The position numbers and the translations under genes were made by a program. This document shows positions 21,115 through 33,599 of a DNA stretch of 64,000 bases, in pieces. A model generated the notes under the pieces. That model did no database searches, was not told where the DNA came from, and was given only the letters and a program-made list of their open reading frames with translations. Numbering within the stretch: position 1 is the stretch's first letter; each line of letters opens with the position of its first letter. Origin of the DNA: Annona cherimola (taxonomy: Eukaryota; Streptophyta; Magnoliopsida; Magnoliales; Annonaceae); the NCBI GenBank assembly GCA_030490835.1, contig CM059972.1, forward strand, positions 45,611,452 through 45,675,451, written 5' to 3'.

Positions 21115-23217
21115 TTGAAGCTTCTTCCGTCCAATTCATTTGTTCTGAATCTATTCGAATGCGTTCAAGTTTGCTCGTTCCCATTAGAGTCATATCACGT
21201 CAATCAGATTGAGTTGAAGTCAATTCTAAGTAATCTATATTATCTAATTCAGCTCATTCGAGTCGATTCGAATGCTATTAAGTTCATTTGTTCTCGTTCG
21301 AATGTAAACGAAATCAAGGGATTCTAGTTAATTCTGGTTGATTGAAGTTCCTTTCGTCCGATTCAGTTGTTTTGAATCTATTCGGATGCGATAAAGTTTG
21401 CTCGTTCTCTTTAGAATCAAATCAAGTCAATCAGATTGAGTTGAAGTCAATTCTAATTAATTGAAGTACATTCTATCGAATTCGGTTCATTTAATTCGAT
21501 TCGAATGCTTTTAAGTTCATCCGTTCCCGTACGAACGTAGACGAAATTAACGTATTGTAGTTAATTATAGTTGATTATAGTTCCTTTTTGTCCGATTCAG
21601 TTGTTTTGAATCTACTCGGATGCGATAAAGTTTGCACGTTCTCATTAGAGTCAAATCAAGTCAATCAGATTCAATTGAAATCAATTACAAGCGATTGAAG
21701 TTTATTCTATCGAATCCGGTTCATTTGAAGTTCGTTCGTTCCCGTTCGAATGTAAACGAAACCAAGGGATTGTAGTTAATTCTAGATGATTGAAATTCTT
21801 TTCGACCGATTCAGTTTATTTGAATCTATTCGAATGCGTTTAAAGTTGGCTCGTTCTCATCTGAGTCAAATCTAGTCAATCAGTTTGAGTTGAAGTAAAT
21901 TCTAAGTAATCGAAGTTCATTCTATCTAATTCACTTTATTTGATTCGATTCGAGTGCTTTTAAGTTCATTCGTTCCCGTTCAGATGTAAACGAAATCAAG
22001 GGATTGTAGTTAATTCTAGTTGACTGAAGTTCCTTTCGCCCGATTCAGTTGTTTTGAATTTATTCGAACGCGATAAACTTTTCTCGTTCCCATTAGAATC
22101 AAATAAAGTCAATCCGTTTTAGTTGAAGTCAATTCTAAGCAATTGAAGTTCATTCTGTCTAATTCAGTTCATTTGATTCGAATCAAATGCTTCGGGTTCA
22201 TTCGTTCCCGATCGAATGTAAACGAAATAGAGGGATTGTAGTTAACTCTAATTGATCGAAGTTCTTTTCGTCCGATTTAGTTGTTTCGAAAGTATTTGAA
22301 TGTGATAAAATTTGCTCGTTCTCATTAGAGTCAAATCAAGTCAATCAGATTCAGTGGAAGTCAATTATAAGCAATCGAAGTTCGTTCTATCCAATTCAGT
22401 TCGTTTGATTTGATTCGAATGCTTTTAAGTTCGTTCGTTCCCGTTCGAATGGAAACGAAATCAAGGGATTGCAGCTAATTCTAGATGATTGAAATTCTTT
22501 TCGACCGATTCAGTTTATTTGAATCTATTCGAATGCGTTAAAGTATGCTCGTTCTCATTAGAGTCAAATCCAGTCAATCAGTTTGAGTGGAAGTGAATTC
22601 TAAGTAATCGAAGTTCATTCTATCTGATTCACTTCGTTTGATTCGATTCTGTCTAATTCAGTCCATGTCATTCGATTCGAATGCTTTTAGGTTCATCCGT
22701 TCCCGTACGAATGTAAACGGAATCAACGAATAGTAGTTAGTTATTGTTGATTGAAGTTCCTTTTTGTCCGATTCAGTTGGTTTGAATCTATTCGACTGCG
22801 TTAAAGTTTGCTCGTTCTCATTAGTGTCAAATCGAGTCGATCAGATTGAATTGAAGTCAATTCTAAGTAGTCGAAGTTCATTCTATCTAATTCAGTTCAT
22901 TTGATTCGATTCGAATGTTTTTACGTTCATGCGTTCCCGTTCGAATGTAAACGAAATCAAGGGATTGTAGTTAAATCTAGTTGATTGAAGCTTCTTTCAT
23001 CCGATTCATTTGTTTTGAATCTATTCGAATGCGTTAAAGTTTGCTCATTCTCAGTAGAGTCAAATAGTGTCCACCAGTTTTAGTTGTAGTCAATTCAACG
23101 TAATCGAAGTTCGTTCCATCTAATTCAGTTCATTTGATTCGATTCGAATGCTTTTAAGTTCATACGTTCTCATTCGAATGTAAACGAAATCAAGGGATTA
23201 TAGTTTGTTCTAGTTGA
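21115..23217 (+). repeat. HOR unit H4, 2,103 bp (short type)
   Basis: It carries the 19-bp monomer 6 deletion (junction 21728/21729). The private variants AAATAGAGGG and TTTGAATGTGATAAAA occur only here, and CGAAAGTATTTG is shared with H6. Otherwise it is almost identical to H2. Confidence 0.92.
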
Positions 23218-25339
23218 TTGAAGCTTCTTCCGTCCAATTCATTTGTTCTGAATCTATTCGAATGCGTTCAAGTTTGCTCGTTCCCATTAGAGTCATATCA
23301 CGTCAATCAGATTGAGTTGAAGTCAATTCTAAGTAATCTATATTATCTAATTCAGCTCATTCGAGTCGATTCGAATGCTATTAAGTTCATTTGTTCTCGT
23401 TCGAATGTAAACGAAATCAAGGGATTCTAGTTAATTCTGGTTGATTGAAGTTCCTTTCGTCCGATTCAGTTGTTTTGAATCTATTCGGATGCGATAAAGT
23501 TTGCTCGTTCTCTTTAGAATCAAATCAAGTCAATCAGATTGAGTTGAAGTCAATTCTAATTAATTGAAGTACATTCTATCGAATTCGGTTCATTTAATTC
23601 GATTCGAATGCTTTTAAGTTCATCCGTTCCCGTACGAATGTAGACGAAATTAACGTATTGTAGTTAATTATAGTTGATTATAGTTCCTTTTTGTCCGATT
23701 CAGTTGTTTTGAATCTACTCGGATGCGATAAAGTTTGCACGTTCTCATTAGAGTCAAATCAAGTCAATCAGATTCAATTGAAATCAATTACAAGCGATTG
23801 AAGTTTATTCTATCGAATCCGGATCATTTGATTTGATTCGAGTGCTTTTAAGTTCATTCGTTCCCGTTCGAATGTAAACGAAACCAAGGGATTGTAGTTA
23901 ATTCTAGATGATTGAAATTCTTTTCGACCGATTCAGTTTATTTGAATCTATTCGAATGCGTTTAAAGTTGGCTCGTTCTCATCTGAGTCAAATCTAGTCA
24001 ATCAGTTTGAGTTGAAGTAAATTCTAAGTAATCGAAGTTCATTCTATCTAATTCACTTTATTTGATTCGATTCGAGTGCTTTTAAGTTCATTCGTTCCCG
24101 TTCAGATGTAAACGAAATCAAGGGATTGTAGTTAATTCTAGTTGATTGAAGTTCCTTTCGCCCGATTCAATTGTTTTGAATTTATTCGAACGCGATAAAC
24201 TTTTCTCGTTCCCATTAGAATCAAATCAAGTCAATCCGTTTTAGTTGAAGTCAATTCTAAGCAATTGAAGTTCATTCTGTCTAATTCAGTTCATTTGATT
24301 CGAATCAAATGCTTCGGGTTCATTCGTTCCCGATCGAATGTAAACGAAATCAAGGGATTGTAGTTAACTCCAATTGATCGAAGTTCTTTTCGTCCGATTT
24401 AGTTGTTTCGAATGTATTTGAATGCGATAAAATTTGCTCGTTCCCATTAGAGTCAAATCAAGTCAATCAGATTCAGTGGAAGTCAATTATAAGCAATCGA
24501 AGTTCGTTCTATCTAATTCAGTTCGTTTGATTTGATTCGAATGCTTTTAAGTTCGTTCGTTCCCGTTCGAATGGAAACGAAATCAAGGGATTGCAGTTAA
24601 TTCTAGACGATTGAAATTCTTTTCGACCGATTCAGTTTATTTGAATCTATTCGAATGCGTTAAAGTAAGCCCGTTCTCATTAGAGTCAAATCCAGTCGAT
24701 CAGTTTGAGTTGAAGTGAATTCTAAGTAATCGAAGTTCATTCTCTCTGATTCACTTCGTTTGATTCGATTCTATCTAATTCAGTCCATGTCATTCGATTC
24801 GAATGCTTTTAGGTTCATCCGTTCCCGTACGAATGTAAACGGAATCAACGAATAGTAGTTAGTTATTGTTGATTGAAGTTCCTTTTTGTCCGATTCAGTT
24901 GGTTTGAATCTATTCGACTGCGTTAAAGTTTGCTCGTTCTCATTAGTGTCAAATCGAGTCGATCAGATTGAATTGAAGTCAATTCTAAGTAGTCGAAGTT
25001 CATTCTATCTAATTCAGTTCATTTGATTCGATTCGAATGTTTTTACGTTCATGCGTTCCCGTTCGAATGTAAACGAAATCAAGGGATTGTAGTTAAATCT
25101 AGTTGATTGAAGCTTCTTTCATCCGATTCATTTGTTTTGAATCTATTCGAATGCGTTAAAGTTTGCTCATTCTCAGTAGAGTCAAATAGTGTCCACCAGT
25201 TTTAGTTGTAGTCAATTCAACGTAATCGAAGTTCGTTCCATCTAATTCAGTTCATTTGATTCGATTCGAATGCTTTTAAGTTCATACGTTCTCATTCGAA
25301 TGTAAACGAAATCAAGGGATTACAGTTTGTTCTAGTTGA
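23218..25339 (+). repeat. HOR unit H5, 2,122 bp (long type)
   Basis: It is nearly identical to H3, sharing its diagnostic variants at the same relative positions (TCTAGACGATTG near 24604, AAGTAAGCCCG near 24665). H4+H5 is the second 4,225-bp super-unit. Confidence 0.92.
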
Positions 25340-27442
25340 TTGAAGCTTCTTCCGTCCAATTCATTTGTTCTGAATCTATTCGAATGCGTTCAAGTTTGCT
25401 CGTTCCCATTAGAGTCATATCACGTCAATCAGATTGAGTTGAAGTCAATTCTAAGTAATCTATATTATCTAATTCAGCTCATTCGAGTCGATTCGAATGC
25501 TATTAAGTTCATTTGTTCTCGTTCGAATGTAAACGAAATCAAGGGATTCTAGTTAATTCTGGTTGATTGAAGTTCCTTTCGTCCGATTCAGTTGTTTTGA
25601 ATCTATTCGGATGCGATAAAGTTTGCTCGTTCTCTTTAGAATCAAATCAAGTCAATCAGATTGAGTTGAAGTCAATTCTAATTAATTGAAGTACATTCTA
25701 TCGAATTCGGTTCATTTAATTCGATTCGAATGCTTTTAAGTTCATCCGTTCCCGTACGAACGTAGACGAAATTAACGTATTGTAGTTAATTATAGTTGAT
25801 TATAGTTCCTTTTTGTCCGATTCAGTTGTTTTGAATCTACTCGGATGCGATAAAGTTTGCACGTTCTCATTAGAGTCAAATCAAGTCAATCAGATTCAAT
25901 TGAAATCAATTACAAGCGATTGAAGTTTATTCTATCGAATCCGGTTCATTTGAAGTTCGTTCGTTCCCGTTCGAATGTAAACGAAACCAAGGGATTGTAG
26001 TTAATTCTAGATGATTGAAATTCTTTTCGACCGATTCAGTTTATTTGAATCTATTCGAATGCGTTTAAAGTTGGCTCGTTCTCATCTGAGTCAAATCTAG
26101 TCAATCAGTTTGAGTTGAAGTAAATTCTAAGTAATCGAAGTTCATTCTATCTAATTCACTTTATTTGATTCGATTCGAGTGCTTTTAAGTTCATTCGTTC
26201 CCGTTCAGATGTAAACGAAATCAAGAGATTGTAGTTAATTCTAGTTGACTGAAGTTCCTTTCGCCCGATTCAGTTGTTTTGAATTTATTCGAACGCGATA
26301 AACTTTTCTCGTTCCCATTAGAATCAAATCAAGTCAATCCGTTTTAGTTGAAGTCAATTCTAAGCAATTGAAGTTCATTCTGTCTAATTCAGTTCATTTG
26401 ATTCGAATCAAATGCTTCGGGTTCATTCGTTCCCGATCGAATGTAAACGAAATCAAGGGATTGTAGTTAACTCTAATTGATCGAAGTTCTTTTCGTCCGA
26501 TTTAGTTGTTTCGAAAGTATTTGAATGCGATAAAATTTGCTCGTTCTCATTAGAGTCAAATCAAGTCAATCAGATTCAGTGGAAGTCAATTATAAGCAAT
26601 CGAAGTTCGTTCTATCTAATTCAGTTCGTTTGATTTGATTCGAATGCTTTTAAGTTCGTTCGTCCCCGTTCGAATGGAAACGAAATCAAGGGATTGCAGC
26701 TAATTCTAGATGATTGAAATTCTTTTCGACCGATTCAGTTTATTTGAATCTATTCGAATGCGTTAAAGTATGCTCGTTCTCATTAGAGTCAAATCCAGTC
26801 AATCAGTTTGAGTTGAAGTGAATTCTAAGTAATCGAAGTTCATTCTATCTGATTCACTTCGTTTGATTCGATTCTGTCTAATTCAGTCCATGTCATTCGA
26901 TTCGAATGCTTTTAGGTTCATCCGTTCCCGTACGAATGTAAACGGAATCAACGAATAGTAGTTAGTTATTGTTGATTGAAGTTCCTTTTTGTCCGATTCA
27001 GTTGGTTTGAATCTATTCGATTGCGTTAAAGTTTGCTCGTTCTCATTAGTGTCAAATCGAGTCGATCAGATTGAATTGAAGTCAATTCTAAGTAGTCGAA
27101 GTTCATTCTATCTAATTCAGTTCATTTGATTCGATTCGAATGTTTTTACGTTCATGCGTTCCCGTTCGAATGTAAACGAAATCAAGGGATTGTAGTTAAA
27201 TCTAGTTGATTGAAGCTTCTTTCATCCGATTCATTTGTTTTGAATCTATTCGAATGCGTTAAAGTTTGCTCATTCTCAGTAGAGTCAAATAGTGTCGACC
27301 AGTTTTAGTTGTAGTCAATTCAACGTAATCGAAGTTCGTTCCATCTAATTCAGTTCATTTGATTCGATTCGAATGCTTTTAAGTTCATACGTTCTCATTC
27401 GAATGTAAACGAAATCAAGGGATTATAGTTTGTTCTAGTTGA
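25340..27442 (+). repeat. HOR unit H6, 2,103 bp (short type)
   Basis: It carries the 19-bp deletion (junction 25953/25954). It shares CGAAAGTATTTG with H4, plus GTCCCCGTTCG with H2 and H7-H8. It would begin a third super-unit, but the following unit is rearranged. Confidence 0.92.
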
Positions 27443-29779
27443 TTGAAGCTTCTTCCGTCCAATTCATTTGTTCTGAATCTATTCGAATGCGTTCAAGTTT
27501 GCTGGTTCTCATTAGAGTCATATCACGTCAATCAGATTGAGTTGAAGTCAAATCTAAGTAATCTATATTATCTAATTCAGCTCATTCGAGTCGATTCGAA
27601 TGCTATTAAGTTCATTTGTTCTCGTTCGAATGTAAAGGAAATCAAGGGATTCTAGTTAATTCTGGTTGATTGAAGTTCCTTTCATCCGATTCAGTTGTTT
27701 TGAATCTATTCGGATGCGATAAAGTTTGCTCGTTCTCATTAGAATCAAATCAAGTCAATCAGATTGAGTTGAAGTCAATTCTAATTAATTGAAGTACATT
27801 CTATCGAATTCGGTTCATTTAATTCGATTCGAATGCTTTTAAGTTCATCCGTTCCCGTACGAATGTAGACGAAATTAACGTATTGTAGTTAATTATAGTT
27901 GATTATAGTTCCTTTTTGTCCGATTCAGTTGTTTTGAATCTACTCGGATGCGATAAAGTTTGCACGTTCTCATTAGAGTCAAATCAAGTCAATCAGATTC
28001 AATTGAAATCAATTACAAGCGATTGAAGTTTATTCTATCGAATCCGGATCATTTGATTTGATTCGAGTGCTTTTAAGTTCGTTCGTTCCCGTTCGAATGT
28101 AAACGAAACCAAGGGATTGTAGTTAATTCTAGATGATTGAAATTCTTTTCGACCGATTCAGTTTATTTGAATCTATTCGAATGCGTTTAAAGTTGGCTCG
28201 TTCTCATCTGAGTCAAATCAAGTCAATCAGATTCAATTGAAATCAATTACAAGCGATTGAAGTTTATTCTATCGAATCCGGTTCATTTGAAGTTCGTTCG
28301 TTCCCGTTCGAATGTAAACGAAACCAAGGGATTGTAGTTAATTCTAGATGATTGAAATTCTTTTCGACCGATTCAGTTTATTTGAATCTATTCGAATGCG
28401 TTTAAAGTTGGCTCGTTCTCATCTGAGTCAAATCTAGTCAATCAGTTTGAGTTGATGTAAATTCTAAGTAATCGAAGTTCATTCTATCTAATTCACTTTA
28501 TTTGATTCGATTCGAGTGCTTTTAAGTTCATTCGTTCCCGTTCAGATGTAAACGAAATCAAGGGATTGTAGTTAATTCTAGTTGATTGAAGTTCCTTTCG
28601 CCCGATTCAGTTGTTTTGAATTTATTCGAACGCGATAAACTTTTCTCGTTCCTTTTAGAATCAAATCAATTCAATCAGTTTTAGTTGAAGTCAATTCTAA
28701 GCAATTGAAGTTCATTCTGTCTAATTCAGTTCATTTGATTCGAATCAAATGCTTCGGGTTCATTCGTTCCCGATCGAATGTAAACGAAATCAAGGGATTG
28801 TAGTTAACTCTAATTGATCGAAGTTCTTTTCGTCCGATTTAGTTGTTTCGAATGTATTTGAATGCGATAAAATTTGCTCGTTCCCATTAGAGTCAAATCA
28901 AGTCAATCAGATTCAGTGGAAGTCAATTATAAGCAATCGAAGTTCGTTCTATCTAATTCAGTTCGTTTGATTTGATTCGAATGCTTTTAAGTTCGTTCGT
29001 CCCCGTTCGAATGGAAACGAAATCAAGGGATTGCAGTTAATTCTAGATGATTGAAATTCTTTTCGACCGATTCAGTTTATTTGAATCTATTCGAATGCGT
29101 TAAAGTATGCCCGTTCTCATTAGAGTCAAATCCAGTCAATCAGTTTGAGTTGAAGTGAATTCTAAGTAATCGAAGTTCATTCTATCTGATTCACTTCGTT
29201 TGATTCGATTCTGTCTAATTCAGTCCATGTCATTCGATTCGAATGCTTTTAGGTTCATCCGTTCCCGTACGAATGTAAACGGAATCAACGAATAGTAGTT
29301 AGTTATTGTTGATTGAAGTTCCTTTTTGTCCGATTCAGTTGGTTTGAATCTATTCGATTGCGTTAAAGTTTGCTCGTTCTCATTAGTGTCAAATCGAGTC
29401 GATCAGATTGAATTGAAGTCAATTCTAAGTAGTCGAAGTTCATTCTATCTAATTCAGTTCATTTGATTCGATTCGAATGTTTTTACGTTCATGCGTTCCC
29501 GTTCGAATGTAAACGAAATCAAGGAATTGTAGTTAAATCTAGTTGATTGAAGCTTCTTTCATCCGATTCATTTGTTTTGAATCTATTCGAATGCGTTAAA
29601 GTTTGCTCATTCTCAGTAGAGTCAAATAGTGTCGACCAGTTTTAGTTGTAGTCAATTCAACGTAATCGAAGTTCGTTCTATCTAATTCAGTTCATTTGAT
29701 TCGATTCGAATGCTTTTAAGTTCATACGTTCTCATTCGAATGTAAACGAAATCAAGGGATTACAGTTTGTTCTAGTTGA
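27443..29779 (+). repeat. HOR unit H7, 2,337 bp, 20 monomers (crossover product)
   Basis: The unit is one dimer (234 bp) longer than the short type. A complete monomer 6 (CCGGATC at 28044) is followed by monomer 7, which changes into monomer 5 within the shared GAGTCAAATC at about 28209-28219. A second, deleted monomer 6 follows (CCGGTTC at 28278; junction 28290/28291). The unit thus contains both allelic forms in a row, as expected from unequal exchange between a long and a short unit displaced by one dimer. Confidence 0.9.
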
Positions 29780-31901
29780 TTGAAGCTTCTTCCGTCCCAT
29801 TCATTTGTTCTGAGTCTATTCGAATGCGTTCAAGTTTGCTGGTTCTCATTAGAGTCATATCACGTCAATCAGATTGAGTTGAAGTCAATTCTAAGTAATC
29901 TATATTATCTAATTCAGCTCATTCGAGTCGATTCGAATGCTATTAAGTTCATTTATTCTCGTTCGAATGTAAACGAAATCAAGGGATTCTAGTTAATTCT
30001 GGTTGATTGAAGTTCCTTTCGTCCGATTCAGTTGTTTTGAATCTATTCGGATGCGATAAAGTTTGCTCGTTCTCATTAGAATCAAATCAAGTCAATCAGA
30101 TTGAGTTGAAGTCAATTCTAATTAATTGAAGTACATTCTATCGAATTCGGTTCATTTAATTCGATTCGAATGCTTTTAAGTTCATCCGTTCCCGTACGAA
30201 TGTAGACGAAATTAACGTATTGTAGTTAATTATAGTTGATTATAGTTCCTTTTTGTCCGATTCAGTTGTTTTGAATCTACTCGGATGCGATAAAGTTTGC
30301 ACGTTCTCATTAGAGTCAAATCAAGTCAATCAGATTCAATTGAAATCAATTACAAGCGATTGAAGTTTATTCTATCGAATCCGGATCATTTGATTTGATT
30401 CGAGTGCTTTTAAGTTCGTTCGTTCCCGTTCGAATGTAAACGAAACCAAGGGATTGTAGTTAATTCTAGATGATTGAAATTCTTTTCGACCGATTCAGTT
30501 TATTTGAATCTATTCGAATGCGTTTAAAGTTGGCTCGTTCTCATCTGAGTCAAATCTAGTCAATCAGTTTGAGTTGATGTAAATTCTAAGTAATCGAAGT
30601 TCATTCTATCTAATTCACTTTATTTGATTCGATTCGAGTGCTTTTAAGTTCATTCGTTCCCGTTCAAATGTAAACGAAATCAAGGGATTGTAGTTAAGTC
30701 TAGTTGATTGAAGTTCCTTTCGCCCGATTCAGTTGTTTTGAATTTATTCGAACGCGATAAACTTTTCTCGTTCCCATTAGAATCAAATCAAGTCAATCAG
30801 TTTTAGTTGAAGTCAATTCTAAGCAATTGAAGTTCATTCTGTCTAATTCAGTTCATTTGATTCGAATCAAATGCTTCGGGTTCATTCGTTCCCGATCGAA
30901 TGTAAACGAAATCAAGGGATTGTAGTTAACTCTAATTGATCGAAGTTCTTTTCGTCCGATTTAGTTGTTTCGAATGTATTTGAATGCGATAAAATTTGCT
31001 CGTTCCCATTAGAGTCAAATCAAGTCAATCAGATTCAGTGGAAGTCAATTATAAGCAATCGAAGTTCATTCTATCTAATTCAGTTCGTTTGATTTGATTC
31101 GAATGCTTTTAAGTTCGTTCGTCCCCGTTCGAATGGAAACGAAATCAAGGGATTGCAATTAATTCTAGATGATTGAAATTCTTTTCGACCGATTCAGTTT
31201 ATTTGAATCTATTCGAATGCGTTAAAGTATGCCCTTTCTCATTAGAGTCAAATCCAGTCAATCAGTTTGAGTTGAAGTGAATTCTAAGTAATCGAAGTTC
31301 ATTCTCTCTGATTCACTTCGTTTGATTCGATTCTATCTAATTCAGTCCATGTCATTCGATTCGAATGCTTTTAGGTTCATCCGTTCCCGTACGAATGTAA
31401 ACGGAATCAACGAATAGTAGTTAGTTATTGTTGATTGAAGTTCCTTTTTGTCCGATTCAGTTGGTTTGAATCTATTCGATTGCGTTAAAGTTTGCTCGTT
31501 CTCATTAGTGTCAAATCGAGTCGATCAGATTGAATTGAAGTCAATTCTAAGTAGTCGAAGTTCATTCTATCTAATTCAGTTCATTTGATTCGATTCGAAT
31601 GTTTTTACGTTCATGCGTTCCCGTTCGAATGTAAACGAAATCAAGGGATTGTAGTTAAATCTAGTTGATTGAAGCTTCTTTCATCCGATTCATTTGTTTT
31701 GAATCTATTCGAATGCGTTAAAGTTTGCTCATTCTCAGTAGAGTCAAATAGTGTCGACCAGTTTTAGTTGTAGTCAATTCAACGTAATCGAAGTTCGTTC
31801 TATCTAATTCAGTTCATTTGATTCGATTCGAATGCTTTTAAGTTCATACGTTCTCATTCGAATGTAAACGAAATCAAGGGATTACAGTTTGTTCTAGTTG
31901 A
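29780..31901 (+). repeat. HOR unit H8, 2,122 bp (long type)
   Basis: Monomer 6 is complete. It shares GTTGATGTAAATTC (monomer 7) with H7, and TCTCTCTGATTCAC and GATTCTATCTAATTC with H3 and H5. It also has private changes such as TTCCCGTTCAAATG in monomer 8. The mosaic of shared variants suggests conversion between units. Confidence 0.9.
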
Positions 31902-32450
31902 TTGAAGCTTCTTCCGTCCAATTCATTTGTTCTGAATCTATTCGAATGCGTTCAAGTTTGCTGGTTCTCATTAGAGTCATATCACGTCAATCAGATTGAG
32001 TTGAAGTCAAATCTAAGTAATCTATATTATCTAATTCAGCTCATTCGAGTCGATTCGAATGCTATTAAGTTCATTTGTTCTCGTTCGAATGTAAAGGAAA
32101 TCAAGGGATTCTAGTTAATTCTGGTTGATTGAAGTTCCTTTCATCCGATTCAGTTGTTTTGAATCTATTCGGATGCGATAAAGTTTGCTCGTTCTCATTA
32201 GAATCAAATCAAGTCAATCAGATTGAGTTGAAGTCAATTCTAATTAATTGAAGTACATTCTATCGAATTCGGTTCATTTAATTCGATTCGAATGCTTTTA
32301 AGTTCATCCGTTCCCGTACGAATGTAGACGAAATTAACGTATTGTAGTTAATTATAGTTGATTATAGTTCCTTTTTGTCCGATTCAGTTGTTTTGAATCT
32401 ACTCGGATGCGATAAAGTTTGCACGTTCTCATTAGAGTCAAATCAAGTCG
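31902..32450 (+). repeat. HOR unit H9, partial, truncated at the family switch
   Basis: It holds monomers 1-4 and about half of monomer 5 of the 18-mer, including GCTGGTTCTC and GTAAAGGAAATC as in H1 and H7. It ends within AATCAAGTCG, and from 32451 the sequence continues in family B in a different monomer phase. This is the right border of family A. Confidence 0.9.
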
Positions 32451-33599
32451 ATGAAATCAAGGGATTGTTGTTAATTGTTGTTCATTGAAGTTCCCTTCAT
32501 CAAATTCAGTTGTTTTGAATCTATTGGATTGCGTTAAAGTTTACTCGTACTCCTTACAGTCAAATCAAGTCAATTAGATTGAGTTGTACTCTATTCTAGC
32601 TAATCAAAGTTCATTCTATCAAACTCAATGCATTTGATTCGATTTCAATGCCTTTAAGGTCATTCCATGTCGTTCGAATGTAAATGAAATCATGGGATTG
32701 TTGTTAATTGTTGTTGATTGAAGTTCCTTTCGTCCAAATCATTAGTTTTGAATCTATTGCAATGCGTTAAAGTTTACTCGTTCTCATTACAGTCAAATCA
32801 AGTCAATTAGATTGAGTTCTACTCAATTCTAACTAATCAAAGTTCATTCTATCCAACTGAATTCATTTGATTCGATTTCAATGCCTTTAAGGTCATCCGT
32901 TGTCATTCGAATGTAGATGAAATCAAGGGATTGTTGTTAATTGTTGTTCATTGAAGTTCCTTTCGTCAAATTCAGTTGTTTTGAATTTATTGGAATGCGT
33001 TAAAGTTTGCTCGTACTATCAAGTCATTTAGAATGAGTTTTACTCAATTCTATCTAATCAAAGTTCTTTCTATCAAACTCAATACATTTGATTTGATTTG
33101 AATGCCTTTAAGGTCGTCGCTTGTCGTTCAAATGTAAATGAAATCAAGGGATTGTTGTTAATTGTTGTTGATTGAAGTTCCTTTCCTCCGATTCAGTTGT
33201 TTTGAATCTATTGGAATGCATTAAAGTTTACTCGTTCTCATTACAGTCAAATCAAGTCATTTAGATTGAGTTGTACTCAATTCTAACTAATCAAACTTCA
33301 TTCTATCCAACTGAATTTATTTGATTCGATTTCAATGCATTTAAGGTCGTCCGTTGTCGTTCGAATGTAGATGAAATCAAGGGATTGTTGTTAATTGTTG
33401 TTCATTGAAGTTCTTTTCGTGAAATTCAGTTGTTTTGAATCTAATGGAATGCGTTAAAGTTTACTCGTTCTACTTACAGTCAAATCAAGTCAATTAGATT
33501 GAGTTGTACTCAATTCTAGCTAATCAAAGTTCATTCTATCAAACTCAATACATTTGATTTGATTTGAATGCCTTTAAGGTCGTCCCTTGTCGTTCGAAT
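32451..33599 (+). repeat. Satellite family B, heterogeneous dimers
   Basis: This is tandem satellite with the same dimer frame (about 233 bp) as family A but with family-specific bases: CTATTGGAATGCG or CTATTGCAATGCG where A has CTATTCGAATGCG, AATCAAAGTTC where A has AATCGAAGTTC, and CTTACAGTC where A has ATTAGAGTC. One monomer near 33010 is shortened (CTCGTACTATCAAGTC). No clear higher-order period is seen in this first part. Confidence 0.9.

Noticed and set aside
14768..32114. 70-codon open frames once per 2.1-kb HOR unit, almost identical in nine units
   Set aside because: Their apparent conservation follows from homogenisation of the HOR. They start at TTG, are low-complexity translations of satellite, and changes between units are not biased to synonymous positions.
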